Below, piece by piece: positions 27,050 to 36,329 of a stretch of 64,000 bases of DNA. A program made the translations under genes and the position numbers. Under the pieces are notes generated by a model. It was not told the DNA's origin. It ran no database searches and was given only the letters and a program-made list of their open reading frames with translations. This DNA is from Craterilacuibacter sp. RT1T. GTDB lineage: Bacteria; Pseudomonadota; Gammaproteobacteria; Burkholderiales; Chromobacteriaceae. How positions within the stretch are numbered: position 1 is the stretch's first letter; each line of letters opens with the position of its first letter. Location: contig NZ_JAMFLI010000001.1 in assembly GCF_023502145.1 (NCBI RefSeq), positions 702,034 to 766,033 on the forward strand, in the 5' to 3' direction.

Positions 27050-27838
27050 ATGTCGCGTATTGCTGCATGTTTTGCCAGGCTGGATGGCGCCAAGGCGCTG
27101 ATTCCGTTTATTACCGCAGGCGATCCTACGCCCGGCCTGACCGTCGAGTTGATGCATGGTCTGGTGGACGGTGGCGCCGATATCATCGAGCTGGGCGTAC
27201 CGTTTTCCGACCCGATGGCCGATGGTCCGGTTATTCAGAAAGCCTCCGAGCGCGCACTGGCGCACGGGGTGGGGTTAAAAGACGTGCTCGCCATGGTGGC
27301 CAAGTTCCGCCAGCGTAATGGCGAGACGCCGGTGGTGCTGATGGGCTACCTGAATCCGGTCTTCTCCATGGGCTATGCCGAGTTTGCCCGTGCGGCGGCC
27401 GAGGCGGGGGTGGATGGCGTATTGACGGTAGACTGCCCGCCGCAAGAAGCGGGGGAGTTGTCGGCGGCGCTGAAGGCGTCGGCGCTGGACCCGGTGTTCC
27501 TGATTGCACCCACGACCACGGATGCGCGCGTGGCGGAAATCGCGGCTCATGCCTCCGGTTATGTCTATTATGTGTCGCTGAATGGGGTCACCGGTGCAGG
27601 TCATCTGGACATTGACGCTGTAGCAGGTAAAATTGCCGCCCTCAGACACCATATCCGCCTGCCTATCGGGGTGGGGTTCGGCATCCGTGATGCCGAGACT
27701 GCCCGTGCGCTGTCGGCCGCAGCCGATGCCATTATCGTGGGTAGTCGTTTGGTGCAGGAAATCGAGGCGGCAACAGAACAGACTGCCAAAGAGCAGTTGA
27801 CCCGTCTGGTGGCCACCCTCAAGGCTGCCATCCGTTAG
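27050..27838 (+). CDS. trpA: Tryptophan synthase alpha chain
   Basis: 262 residues from the ATG after GGGGAAGTTC; the longer open frame lies within trpB. Cleaves indole-3-glycerol phosphate and channels indole to TrpB. Catalytic Glu in [16 protein letters not shown], catalytic Asp in [12 protein letters not shown] (about residue 60 of the E. coli numbering), then phosphate-binding [11 protein letters not shown] and IIVGSRLV. Third of the trpF-trpB-trpA run; trpC, trpD and trpE are not in the window. Confidence 0.97.
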   Translation: MSRIAACFARLDGAKALIPFITAGDPTPGLTVELMHGLVDGGADIIELGVPFSDPMADGPVIQKASERALAHGVGLKDVLAMVAKFRQRNGETPVVLMGYLNPVFSMGYAEFARAAAEAGVDGVLTVDCPPQEAGELSAALKASALDPVFLIAPTTTDARVAEIAAHASGYVYYVSLNGVTGAGHLDIDAVAGKIAALRHHIRLPIGVGFGIRDAETARALSAAADAIIVGSRLVQEIEAATEQTAKEQLTRLVATLKAAIR

Positions 27839-27892
27839 TACACCCGTTCCCGGGGTCCGCAAGGATGCCTGGCCAGACTGTAAGGAATCTCG

Positions 27893-28762
27893 ATGAGCTG
27901 GCTCAATAAGCTCTTGCCACCGAAGATCAAGCGGGAAAGCCGCTCCGACAAGACTTCTTCCGTTCCGGAAGGCTTGTGGAGCAAATGCCCTGCCTGTGAA
28001 GCTGTACTGTATTACACCGATCTGGAGAGCAATCTGCAGGTCTGCCCCAAGTGCAACCATCATAATGCACTGGATGCGCGTGCGCGCCTGAACATCCTGC
28101 TGGATGAAGAGGGACGGCGTGAAATCGGTGCAGAAGTCAAACCGATAGACATCCTCAAGTTCAAGGACAGCAAGAAATACCCCGACCGTCTGGCCGCCTC
28201 GCGTGCCGCCACGGGCGAGGATGATGCCCTCGTGGTGATGCAGGGCAGTATGCTGACCGTACCGGTTGTCGTGGCTGCTTTCGAGTTCCGCTTTATCGGT
28301 GGCTCGATGGGTTCGGTGGTTGGCGAACGCTTCGTGCGCGGCGTACAAGCGGCGGTCGAGGCGCGGGCGCCTTTTGTCTGTGTGGCCGCCTCGGGTGGTG
28401 CACGCATGCAGGAGGGGCTGAATTCGCTGATGCAGATGGCCAAGACCAGTGCCGCACTGGACTTGCTGACGCAGGCGAAACTGCCGTTTATTTCCATCCT
28501 GACCGACCCGACCATGGGCGGGGTATCGGCTTCGTTTGCCTTTTTGGGTGATGTGGTGATTGCTGAACCCAATGCCTTGATCGGCTTCGCCGGCCCGCGT
28601 GTCATCGAGCAGACTGTGCGTGAAACTCTGCCTGAAGGCTTTCAGCGCGCCGAGTTCCTGTTGGAAAAAGGCGCGGTCGATATGATTGTCGACCGGCGTG
28701 AACTCAAGCAGCGCGTGGCAGATCTGGCTACCTTGCTGATGCGTGAGCCTGCGCTGGCCTGA
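27893..28762 (+). CDS. accD: Acetyl-CoA carboxylase carboxyltransferase subunit beta
   Basis: 289 residues. With AccA it moves the carboxyl group from biotin to acetyl-CoA, the first committed step of fatty-acid synthesis. The N-terminal zinc ribbon has Cys at 32, 35, 51 and 54 (CPAC and CPKC); the crotonase-type core shows [37 protein letters not shown] and [12 protein letters not shown]. Begins 54 bases after trpA and ends at a strong terminator. The usual partner folC is not next to it. Confidence 0.97.
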   Translation: MSWLNKLLPPKIKRESRSDKTSSVPEGLWSKCPACEAVLYYTDLESNLQVCPKCNHHNALDARARLNILLDEEGRREIGAEVKPIDILKFKDSKKYPDRLAASRAATGEDDALVVMQGSMLTVPVVVAAFEFRFIGGSMGSVVGERFVRGVQAAVEARAPFVCVAASGGARMQEGLNSLMQMAKTSAALDLLTQAKLPFISILTDPTMGGVSASFAFLGDVVIAEPNALIGFAGPRVIEQTVRETLPEGFQRAEFLLEKGAVDMIVDRRELKQRVADLATLLMREPALA

Positions 28763-28786
28763 GTTTTTATGGATGGGTGTTTTCCG

Positions 28787-28820
28787 CCGCCAGACTGAAA
28801 AGTCTGGCGGTTTTGCTTTT
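28787..28820 (+). terminator. Intrinsic terminator after accD
   Basis: CCGCCAGACT (28787-28796) pairs with AGTCTGGCGG (28801-28810), GAAA loop, then TTTTGCTTTT. It ends the long fimV-accD transcript. Confidence 0.9.
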
Positions 28821-28835
28821 ATGCGGATGTAAATT

Positions 28836-29498
28836 TTGTCTTTGTCATTTTTCCTTCGTGTGTGTGCTTTGACGGCGGCGCTATTTCTGAGCGCCTTTGT
28901 GCTGACAAGGCTGGATGCGGGTCTGGCTGGCTGGATCTTGCAAGAGGACGGCCCGGTGGAGGCGCTGTCGTCTTTGCTGTATCTGCTGGCAGGCGGCTAT
29001 CTGCTATGGGCGCGCCCCCTCTCGTGGCACGCCCTCTGGCCTGCCGCTTTTGCCTTGCTGCATCTGGCCGTACGCGAAGCGGGTTTGCGTAGTGCTTTGT
29101 TGGGTGGCAAGGGCACGGAGCTTGCCTATTATCTGGACCCAGCCGTTGCCTGGTCGCTGAAAGTTGTCGCCTTGCTGGTGCTGGGGACGACGCTGTGTGC
29201 TGTTTTGCTCTTACTGCGCGCGGTGCCAGCCTTGCTGCGGGCTTTTTTCCATGGCAATGCCGCCGCGTGGTGGCTGGCGCTGGCGTTTGCCTATGGCGCA
29301 TTGGCCCAAGTATTTGATAACTGGAGCAAGCTGTTTGAATCCGGCTGTTTTGCCTGGCAGTCGTGGTTTTTACCGCTGGAAGAGCTGGGCGAGCTGGGGA
29401 TGGCGCTTGCGCTGTGCTTTGCCGTTGTCAGCTGGACTTCTGCCCGGTATACGGCTAGCGGCGAGCTGATGGCGATGCATGCAGGCCAGCGGATATGA
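28836..29498 (+). CDS. Membrane protein of unknown function
   Basis: About 220 residues from a TTG; a GTG eight codons later is an alternative, and neither has a strong ribosome-binding site. Hydrophobic segments lie at about 3-24, 42-58, 64-80, 104-128 and 142-160, with one more near 184-200. Charged motifs between them include QEDGPVEALSSLLYL, REAGLRSAL and FDNWSKLFESGCF; the Glu and Asp next to membrane segments are notable. I do not recognise the family. Its stop overlaps the ATG of a glucosaminidase lipoprotein (ATGA), so the two are coupled, suggesting a link to envelope function. Confidence 0.75.
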   Translation: MSLSFFLRVCALTAALFLSAFVLTRLDAGLAGWILQEDGPVEALSSLLYLLAGGYLLWARPLSWHALWPAAFALLHLAVREAGLRSALLGGKGTELAYYLDPAVAWSLKVVALLVLGTTLCAVLLLLRAVPALLRAFFHGNAAAWWLALAFAYGALAQVFDNWSKLFESGCFAWQSWFLPLEELGELGMALALCFAVVSWTSARYTASGELMAMHAGQRI

Positions 29499-30064
29499 GC
29501 AAGCATTACCTGTTTGTTGCCGCAGCGGCTTTTTTGTCGGCTTGCAGCAGTCATACTCCGCCTGCCTTGCCGGGCAGGCTTGTGCCCGTGCAGCTGTTTG
29601 CCCAGACCATGCTGCCCCATGCGGCACCCGCTGCCCGCCAGTTGGGTGTGGCGCCGGAGGTGATTGTGGCGCATGCGGCACTGGAAAGTGGCTGGGGGAT
29701 GCGGCCTATCCGTCACCCTGATGGCAGTGACAGCCATAATCTTTTTAGCCTGAAAGCGACACCCTCATGGCAGGGTGAGACAGTGTCCATTTTAACGACC
29801 GAATTTATACGGGGGCGCAAGCTTAAGCGTGTCGAACGCTTCCGTGCCTATCCTTCGTTTGGCGCGGCATTTTCCGACTATGCGTCTTTGCTGGGTGGCT
29901 TGTCGCGTTATGAGGCGGTGCGGGGAGTGGGGCCGGATGCGCGGGCTTTTGCTTGTGGCTTGAAGCAAGGCGGCTATGCCACCGACCCGGCTTATGTGGG
30001 CAAACTGATCAGGGTGACTGACTCTCTGCGCCAAGTGTTGCCGGAGGCTGAATCGGGCGTCTGA
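29495..30064 (+). CDS. Glucosaminidase-domain lipoprotein (copy 1)
   Basis: 189 residues. Signal peptide with lipobox LSAC (Cys17) indicates a lipid-anchored protein. The mature part is a single mannosyl-glycoprotein endo-beta-N-acetylglucosaminidase-like domain, as in the C-terminal half of FlgJ and in Bax-type proteins: VIVAHAALESGWG with the catalytic Glu64, NLFSLKATPSW, RFRAYPSFGAAFSDYASLL and GGYATDPAYVGKLI. These domains cut the glycan strand of peptidoglycan. It begins inside the stop of the upstream membrane gene. A paralogue follows after 157 bases. Confidence 0.88.
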   Translation: MSKHYLFVAAAAFLSACSSHTPPALPGRLVPVQLFAQTMLPHAAPAARQLGVAPEVIVAHAALESGWGMRPIRHPDGSDSHNLFSLKATPSWQGETVSILTTEFIRGRKLKRVERFRAYPSFGAAFSDYASLLGGLSRYEAVRGVGPDARAFACGLKQGGYATDPAYVGKLIRVTDSLRQVLPEAESGV

Positions 30065-30221
30065 TGGGCTTTCAGCTGGGTGCTTGCCAAAGCTTGTAAA
30101 TTGAATAGTTATTTGAATCAATGCTTTGCGGTGTTTTTGAGGTGTTGCACTAAGTAGTGCTTGTGAGGTAGTATGCGCTCCCTTTAGTTCACCCGGCTGT
30201 TTGGGTTTGACAGGAGTCAGT

Positions 30222-30878
30222 TTGCGCAAGCACATTCTTCTTTTCCCGTTCGTCGTCTTATTTCTCGCTGCCTGTGGCGGTACAGTCAGTCAGCCTCAGG
30301 CTGAAAAGTCTGCCACTGGCCAGTTGCAGCCACGTTTTACCGCCAGTGCACCAACGGCCAGTGTTGCCGTAGCACAAGCCAAGCCCGCTGCCGTACCTTC
30401 CGATCCTATCGGTGCTTTTACCTATACCATGCTGCCGCACGCTGAAGATGCGGCACAAACGCTGGGCGTGGATCCGGCGATTATCATTGCACATGCCGGT
30501 CTGGAAAGCGGCTGGGGCAAAAAGCCTATCCGTTTTGCCGATGGCCGCGACAGCTACAATCTGTTCAGTCTGAAAGCGTATGATTCGTGGACGGGCGACA
30601 CGGTTAAGATTCGCACCACCGAGTATCTGGGCGGACGCAAAGTCAAGAAAACCGAAACCTTCCGCGCTTACCCGTCATTTCAGGCGGCCTTCGAGGACTA
30701 CGCGTCCTTGCTTGCCAATAACCAGCGCTACGCCAAGGCCTTGGGGCAGGGCGACAATGCCAAGGGTTTTGCCCAAGCCTTACATAAAGGCGGCTATGCC
30801 ACCGATCCGCGCTATGTCAGCAAGTTTGCCAATGTGACCAAAAAAGTGCGCCGGATCAGTGACCGCATGAGTGCATAA
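30222..30878 (+). CDS. Glucosaminidase-domain lipoprotein (copy 2)
   Basis: 218 residues from TTG at 30222, chosen because AGGAG lies five bases before it and the signal peptide starts there; a TTG at 30201 would add seven residues. Lipobox LAAC (Cys18), then a 40-residue low-complexity Ala/Pro/Gln linker that copy 1 lacks, then the same glucosaminidase domain (IIIAHAGLESGWG with Glu95, NLFSLKAYDSW, FRAYPSFQAAFEDYASLL, GGYATDPRYVSKF). Clearly a paralogue of the preceding gene. Both resemble the muramidase part of FlgJ but lack its rod-capping domain. Confidence 0.88.
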   Translation: MRKHILLFPFVVLFLAACGGTVSQPQAEKSATGQLQPRFTASAPTASVAVAQAKPAAVPSDPIGAFTYTMLPHAEDAAQTLGVDPAIIIAHAGLESGWGKKPIRFADGRDSYNLFSLKAYDSWTGDTVKIRTTEYLGGRKVKKTETFRAYPSFQAAFEDYASLLANNQRYAKALGQGDNAKGFAQALHKGGYATDPRYVSKFANVTKKVRRISDRMSA

Positions 30879-30904
30879 ACCAGAACATATTGTCTGCATA
30901 ATGC

Positions 30905-30929
30905 AAAACGCCAGCCTCAGGCTGGCGTT
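30905..30929. terminator. Terminator between glucosaminidase copy 2 and cstA
   Basis: AACGCCAGCC (30907-30916) pairs with GGCTGGCGTT (30920-30929), loop TCA. The A run on the left becomes TTTT on the minus strand, so it best serves the convergent cstA transcript. Confidence 0.8.
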
Positions 30930-30947
30930 GCTGCGTGTAGCTTCGGA

Positions 30948-32378
30948 TCAGGCGAGTTGTTCAGCCGTGATGGCGTGTTCGCAACGGCGTATCTTGATAA
31001 AGAACAGCACGGTCAGGGCGATGGTGGTCGCGATGCCGATGAGTGTTGCCATCGGCAGTGCCAGGCCGAAGCCTATCGGTGCGTTCGCCAGGTAGGTCAC
31101 GCATACGCAGGTCATGAAGATGGCCGGCACGGTGGCAATCCAGTGGAACTTGCCGTGGCGCAGCAGATAAGCCGCCGCCGTCCACAGCATAATGCTGGCC
31201 GTGGTCTGGTTGGCCCAGCCGAAGTAGCGCCAGATTACATTGAAATCGACCTTGGTCAGCGCATAGCCGATGACAAACATGGGGATGGCAATCAGCAAGC
31301 GCTTGGCGATGGCTTTTTGCGGCATATTGAAAAAGTCGGCAATGATCAGGCGCGCCGAACGAAATGCCGTGTCGCCCGAGGTGATGGGCAGCACGATGAC
31401 CCCCAGTACCGCCAGTACGCCACCGGTCATGCCCAGCAGCGAAGTGGATACCTCATGTACCACCTTGGCCGGGCCGCCGGCTGCCATGGTGGCGTTCAGT
31501 GCTTCAGGAGTGTCGTAGAAGGACAGGCCCAGCGTACACCAGATCAGCGCGATAATGCCTTCGCCTATCATGGCACCGTAGAATACGAAGCGGCCGTTTT
31601 TTTCGTTTTGCATGCAGCGCGCCATCAGCGGGGACTGGGTGGCGTGAAAGCCCGACAGGGCACCGCAGGCGATGGTGATGAACAGCAGAGGCCACAAAGG
31701 CAGTTCGCCCGGATGCATATTGGCCGTAAGATCCAGCCCAGCCGAGTAGAAGGTCTTGTTGCTGAATCCCAGACCGATAATCAGGCTGGCCGACATAAAC
31801 AGCAGCAGCGCGCCAAACAGCGGGTAAACGCGGCCGATGATCTTGTCTACCGGCACAATGGTGGCGAGGATGTAATAGGCAAAAATAATGCCGGTCCAGA
31901 TGACGATATTGCTGCCGGTCAGGTTGGATAGCAGCCCGGCCGGGCTGAGTACAAACACGACACCGACCAGCAAGAGCAGGATGATGGCAAAGACGTTCAT
32001 GAAATGCTTCATAAACGTACCCAAATGGGTGCCGACTACGCTGGGCACCGAGGCGCCATTGGCGCGCACGCTGAGCATGCCGGAAAAGTAGTCATGCACC
32101 GCACCGGCGAAAATGCAGCCGAAGACAATCCACAACATGGCGACCGGCCCATACAGTGCGCCCAGAATGGGACCGAAGATGGGGCCGATGCCGGCGATGT
32201 TCAGCAACTGGATCAGCCAGACCTTGGCGGTAGACATTTCGACATAGTCGACGCCGTCGGCCAGGCTGGCGGCCGGGGTCGGCCGCTCGGGCTTGATGGC
32301 GAATATTTTTTCAACAAGGGTGCCATAGGCAAAATAACCTGCCAGCAGCAGGGCGCAGCACAGGGCAAACCAGACCAT
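30948..32378 (-). CDS. cstA: Carbon starvation protein CstA family transporter, short form
   Basis: 476 residues with more than ten hydrophobic segments. CstA-family proteins import peptides or pyruvate (E. coli CstA and BtsT). Family blocks: LIQLLNIAGIGPIFGPILGA, VHDYFSGMLSVR, VVGTHLG and DTAFRSARLI. Much shorter than E. coli CstA (701) and typical of the short clade. GAGGA lies eight bases before the ATG. Upstream is an unusual structured leader (32412-32476) that may regulate it. Which substrate it moves cannot be decided from sequence. Confidence 0.9.
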   Translation of the reverse strand: MVWFALCCALLLAGYFAYGTLVEKIFAIKPERPTPAASLADGVDYVEMSTAKVWLIQLLNIAGIGPIFGPILGALYGPVAMLWIVFGCIFAGAVHDYFSGMLSVRANGASVPSVVGTHLGTFMKHFMNVFAIILLLLVGVVFVLSPAGLLSNLTGSNIVIWTGIIFAYYILATIVPVDKIIGRVYPLFGALLLFMSASLIIGLGFSNKTFYSAGLDLTANMHPGELPLWPLLFITIACGALSGFHATQSPLMARCMQNEKNGRFVFYGAMIGEGIIALIWCTLGLSFYDTPEALNATMAAGGPAKVVHEVSTSLLGMTGGVLAVLGVIVLPITSGDTAFRSARLIIADFFNMPQKAIAKRLLIAIPMFVIGYALTKVDFNVIWRYFGWANQTTASIMLWTAAAYLLRHGKFHWIATVPAIFMTCVCVTYLANAPIGFGLALPMATLIGIATTIALTVLFFIKIRRCEHAITAEQLA

Positions 32379-32411
32379 GGAGTAAGTCCTCTATTTCTCT
32401 TGAGCAGATAT

Positions 32412-32476
32412 GGTCTTGCCGTTTTTGGTTCTGTCGAACTCTTATGTCTGTCCTTGCGGACAGCAAAGGCAAGACC
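32412..32476 (-). promoter_or_regulatory. Candidate structured RNA leader of cstA
   Basis: Read on the minus strand, a 65-nt segment 33 bases before the cstA start is closed by the 9-bp stem GGTCTTGCC / GGCAAGACC. Inside lie two hairpins: CTGTCC-GCAA-GGACAG, with a GNRA tetraloop, and GTTC-GACA-GAAC. They are joined by the single-stranded segments TTTG, ACATAAGA and CAAAAAC. This is the outline of a three-way junction such as riboswitches use. No T run follows, so control would be at translation. It does not match any riboswitch consensus I know. Evidence is folding by eye only. Confidence 0.4.
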
Positions 32477-32632
32477 GCGATGCAGAACGGCTTGTCTGGC
32501 ATCCGCCAGTGCCGCTTGCTCAGGTCAAAATAATGGCTGCTTGTGCTGCTTGCTATGACATAACTCAAGAAAGATGCTGCTCGCTTACTTGTTTGGCAGA
32601 AAAATCCTGTTTTGCTGTCTATTCCGGCGCGC

Positions 32633-33172
32633 TTAAGACAATAGCCTGATCTGCTGGGCGATTTCACTAGCCAACTGCGTCGTGCCGCGACTTAAAGCCT
32701 CAACCAATGCCGGATAACCATCACCACGTTGCGGGCTCTGGATATCAAATGGCCGGCTTAAGCGCACTTTGCCTTTCTCATCCAGATAGCTGTAACGCCC
32801 GGCCAGTTGGGCGTAACCCTGATAGCTGCCATTGAACTGATCGAATACGATCTCAACTTTACCGGCTGGCGAGCCCGCAGCAGGTGGCAGCAAGGCCGCC
32901 AATTGGCTGCCTAACTGGCGGGCCAGTATTTTGTCCGGGGCTTCAGCCCACTGGTGATATTGCGCCAGATTGACCTGTACCGGGCTTTCGCGATAGACGA
33001 TGCTGGGGCCGGACAGGTAGTCGGGCAGTTTGACTTCGAGCGCCAGCGGCGCGTGCAGCGCCGTTGTGGCCTCTGTCGCCGGGTTTTGCAACAGGTAATA
33101 GCTGACCTTGGGGGCACTGGCGCAGGCGCCAAGCATCAGTAGCAAGGAGAGCAGGAGGGCGCGTTGCTTCAT
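32633..33172 (-). CDS. pqiC: PqiC outer-membrane lipoprotein
   Basis: 179 residues. Signal peptide with lipobox LGAC (Cys17). ABC-type transport auxiliary lipoprotein fold: SYYLLQNP near the N-terminus, VKLPDYLSGPSIVYRESP and a C-terminal helix with LASEIAQQIRLL. PqiC links the PqiB tunnel to the outer membrane in lipid transport. ATG overlaps the pqiB stop by four bases; third gene of pqiABC. A divergent untranslated stretch of 254 bases separates it from cstA. Confidence 0.88.
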   Translation of the reverse strand: MKQRALLLSLLLMLGACASAPKVSYYLLQNPATEATTALHAPLALEVKLPDYLSGPSIVYRESPVQVNLAQYHQWAEAPDKILARQLGSQLAALLPPAAGSPAGKVEIVFDQFNGSYQGYAQLAGRYSYLDEKGKVRLSRPFDIQSPQRGDGYPALVEALSRGTTQLASEIAQQIRLLS

Positions 33173-34824
33173 GGTCGGGCTCCCTTGGGGGTCGGGTCGG
33201 GGGTGCTGCGATCAAACAGCAGCGCATTCGGGCTTTCGTTCAAGGTACGCACCACCGGCCGCGTTTCCTGTAATAGTGCGCCCAGTGTGCCCAGTGTCTG
33301 ACTCAGTTCGCTATAGGCGACCGAGCCCTTGGAGAAGCCATCCAGCGCCGTACCCAGCTTGGCCAGTGTCTGGCGCAATTCGGCAGGCAGGGCCTGAGCG
33401 TCCGGACTGCCAACCAGGCTATTGAGCGACTGGGCCAGTTTGCCTGCTTCACCTGCCGCGTTGCGGGTTTCATTCAGTGCGCCGTTGGCGCTGTCCAGTG
33501 TCTGCTCAAGCTTGAGGGCATTGAGCTTGTCCAGCAGGGCGATGACCTTGTTTTCTATCTGCGACAGTCCGCCGCTATTGCTGGTCGGCAAAATCGGGTA
33601 GCCGCGGTAAGGCTTGGGTAGCGTGCTGATATGCTTGCCGGAGAAGTCGATATCAATAAACAGCGCGCCGCTGAGCAAATTGCCGGTCTTGAGTTTGGCG
33701 ACCATGCCGTTCTGGATGGCCTGATCGATGCGCTTTTGCCAGAAGGCTTGCGGACGCTCGCCGGTTTCGTCGTCAAAACGGCCGACTTCTATTTTCAGCA
33801 GTACCGGAATGGCGCGCTTGTGTGTCGTATTCGTGGCGAGGGCAGGCGTGAATAAGGGAACGGCCGCGACCGTGCCGATACGAATGCCGCGATATTCGAC
33901 CGGTGCGCCAATCTGCAAACCGCGTACCGATTCATCGAACAGGGCGACAAAGGGAAGCTGCTGTTCGTAATAAAGGTTGCTGGCACTCTCTTCACTGGCG
34001 TATAGCGTGAACTTGCTCTGATTGGCGACGCGATCCCCCAGTTCGTGTCCAGTCGGCACATCAAACGAGATGCCGCCACCCAACAAGGTGGCGAGCGAGC
34101 CGACATTGACCGAGAGACCATTGGCCGACAGATTAAAACCGACACCGCTGGTCAGCCAGAAACGCGAATTGGCGGTGACCAGTTGGTCGTAAGGGCGCTT
34201 GATAAAGAGCTGATAGCGCATTTCGCGCGCGGCGGTGTCGAATTCGGCTTTTTCGATGCGGCCGACTTCAAAGTGCTGGAACAGCACGGGGTCTCCGACA
34301 TTCAGCGTTTTGACATCGCGGGCATTGAGTTGCAGGCGCAGGCCCGGTACATCCGGTGCGGTAATGGGGGGCGTGGCCAGTACCTTGAATTCACGGCTAA
34401 GCTCGCCGCTTTTGCCAGGCTGAAACTGAATGTAAACACCGGACAGCAGCGTAGACAAACCGCTGACGCCGCCATTTTCTACCCGTGGGCGTACCACCCA
34501 GAACTGGCTGTCCTGATACAGTAGCGGCGCAGCGCTTTTGTCCAGTTGCGCCTTGATAATGACGGCAGTGTGATCCGGTGCCAGGCTGACTTCACTGACT
34601 TTGCCGATATTAACGTCGAGAATCTTGATCTGGGTCTTGCCGACTTCGATACCCTCGGCCGAGGGCAGGTGCAGCGTGATTTGCGGGCCCTGATTGCTCC
34701 AGGTGGTGTACACCATCCACAAGCCCGCGATCAGGGCAACGATGGGAACAATCCAGACCAGCGAGAGCTGGCGCAATTTGGCGACCCGGGCGATGGCTTG
34801 TTTGTTGTCCGCAGGTTCAGTCAT
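33169..34824 (-). CDS. pqiB: PqiB MCE-domain periplasmic lipid-transport protein
   Basis: 551 residues: one N-terminal membrane helix (about 22-40), then three MCE domains beginning near 46, 160 and 285 (QITLHLPSAEGIEVGKTQIK; LRLQLNARDVKTLNVGDPV; ALFDESVRGLQIGAPVEYRG). A C-terminal helical region follows (about 430-520), which forms the needle-like tunnel in the E. coli hexamer. It moves lipids between the inner and outer membranes. Start overlaps the end of pqiA by eight bases. Confidence 0.93.
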   Translation of the reverse strand: MTEPADNKQAIARVAKLRQLSLVWIVPIVALIAGLWMVYTTWSNQGPQITLHLPSAEGIEVGKTQIKILDVNIGKVSEVSLAPDHTAVIIKAQLDKSAAPLLYQDSQFWVVRPRVENGGVSGLSTLLSGVYIQFQPGKSGELSREFKVLATPPITAPDVPGLRLQLNARDVKTLNVGDPVLFQHFEVGRIEKAEFDTAAREMRYQLFIKRPYDQLVTANSRFWLTSGVGFNLSANGLSVNVGSLATLLGGGISFDVPTGHELGDRVANQSKFTLYASEESASNLYYEQQLPFVALFDESVRGLQIGAPVEYRGIRIGTVAAVPLFTPALATNTTHKRAIPVLLKIEVGRFDDETGERPQAFWQKRIDQAIQNGMVAKLKTGNLLSGALFIDIDFSGKHISTLPKPYRGYPILPTSNSGGLSQIENKVIALLDKLNALKLEQTLDSANGALNETRNAAGEAGKLAQSLNSLVGSPDAQALPAELRQTLAKLGTALDGFSKGSVAYSELSQTLGTLGALLQETRPVVRTLNESPNALLFDRSTPDPTPKGARP

Positions 34825-36082
34825 GGGCGGAGTTTTCCTTATTGATGCGTTTATCCCAGATCAGGCGGATATCGAAACTCATGGCGGCGAGCATGGTGAA
34901 GACCACCACGCCGGTAAACGAGAGGGCGGCGACGCCGGGGTAGACCGACATGATCTTGCCCATGCGCACGAGCGCCACCAGAATGGCCACGACAAAAACG
35001 TCGACCATGGACCAGCGTCCTATCAGCTCGGTCACGCGGTAAAGCTGGGTGTAGCGGCGGGCACTGACGGCTTCACCTGCGCCTTTGCGTAGCTGGGCGG
35101 CAATGCATAGCAGAGACAGCGCGGCGAATTTGGCGATGGGCACCATGACGCTGGCGATAAAAATAATCAGTGCAATCGGGTAGGAACCGATGTTCCACAT
35201 AATGATCACGCCTTCGAGTATGGTCGAGGCCTCGCTGCTGCGCAGGCTTTCGGTCAGCATGATGGGGTAGAGGTTGGCCGGGATATACAAGATCGCTGCC
35301 GTCAGCAGCAAGCCGACCGTCAGTTGCAGGCTATGCGGCCGGCGCGCGCTGAGGCAGTGCGCACAGCGCACGCAGCGGCGGGCATCCTTGGGGTTGCGCT
35401 TGTCACAAGCCGGGCAGCTTTGCTCACCATCGGTCCATGGCTGGGTCGGGTCATCACCATATAATTGCGCCAGCTTGAAGTTCAGCCAGTGCTTGTCTAC
35501 CAGTGAAGCGGTTTTGGTCAGCGACAGACTGAACAGCAACAGGCTCCAGAAGGACAGGCCAAAATGGATTTCGGCGAGTGAGGCCAGCTTGATCATGCTG
35601 ACCAGAATGGCCAGCGCAAACACATCCACCATCATCCATGGCCGGCTGGATGCCGCCAGCTGGGCGGCTGCTCGCAAGCCCGGCCAGCGTGAGCCCAGGC
35701 GTAAGGCCAGATAAACATAGAAGGTGGCGGCCAGAAACAGGGTTGGGGCAAACAGCAGCACCAGTAACAGCAGATCGGCAATCAGTACAAAGTCTTCGTG
35801 AAACAGAATCTCGGCGCTGCTGAAAATGGTGATTTGCTGGTGTACGCCCTCAACCGTCATGCCCAGTAGCGGAAAGGCGAAGCTGAGGCAGAGAAAAATC
35901 ATCGCAGCCAGTGCGTAAGCCAGCGTGCTGTCGGTGGCATGCAAAGGAATGCGGCATAGCACATCATCGCAGCGCGGGCAGTGCGCCAGCTGGCCAGCCT
36001 GTAGCGCCGGCAGGCTGAGCTCAAGGTCGCAATGCGGGCATTGCATCGGGTGCGCCGGCAGTATGGCATCTATGGCCGGCAT
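34817..36082 (-). CDS. pqiA: PqiA inner-membrane protein
   Basis: 421 residues, two PqiA domains each preceded by a zinc-ribbon-like Cys cluster: Cys15, 18, 35, 38 (CPHC, CPRC) and again near 218-238 (CPACDKRNPKDARRCVRC). Eight predicted membrane segments. Partner of PqiB in the inner membrane; in E. coli the operon responds to SoxRS and RpoS. AGGT lies a few bases before the ATG. First gene of pqiABC. Confidence 0.93.
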   Translation of the reverse strand: MPAIDAILPAHPMQCPHCDLELSLPALQAGQLAHCPRCDDVLCRIPLHATDSTLAYALAAMIFLCLSFAFPLLGMTVEGVHQQITIFSSAEILFHEDFVLIADLLLLVLLFAPTLFLAATFYVYLALRLGSRWPGLRAAAQLAASSRPWMMVDVFALAILVSMIKLASLAEIHFGLSFWSLLLFSLSLTKTASLVDKHWLNFKLAQLYGDDPTQPWTDGEQSCPACDKRNPKDARRCVRCAHCLSARRPHSLQLTVGLLLTAAILYIPANLYPIMLTESLRSSEASTILEGVIIMWNIGSYPIALIIFIASVMVPIAKFAALSLLCIAAQLRKGAGEAVSARRYTQLYRVTELIGRWSMVDVFVVAILVALVRMGKIMSVYPGVAALSFTGVVVFTMLAAMSFDIRLIWDKRINKENSAHD

Positions 36083-36329
36083 GGTGTGACCTGCGTGGCG
36101 GGAGGGCGATGGATCATCTGGATTTGCTAAGCACGTTAAGGTTATTGATTATTCAATTGGTGTATTCTAAGGCATGTGGCACGCGGGTGGCAGCGGCGAT
36201 TGCATTGGCTACGGCGTAAAAACGAGCAGCTGAACCATCATGGTAGGATGACAAAGCGTGATTTTCTGCTTTGCAGCGTGCGTGATGGCCGTTACCATCG
36301 CTCACTTGATGAGTTTGTGTGGAGTTTGC

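Noticed and set aside
36083..36329. FMN riboswitch before ribA
   Set aside because: The conserved FMN-element blocks are absent and there is no terminator-like fold before the ribosome-binding site.
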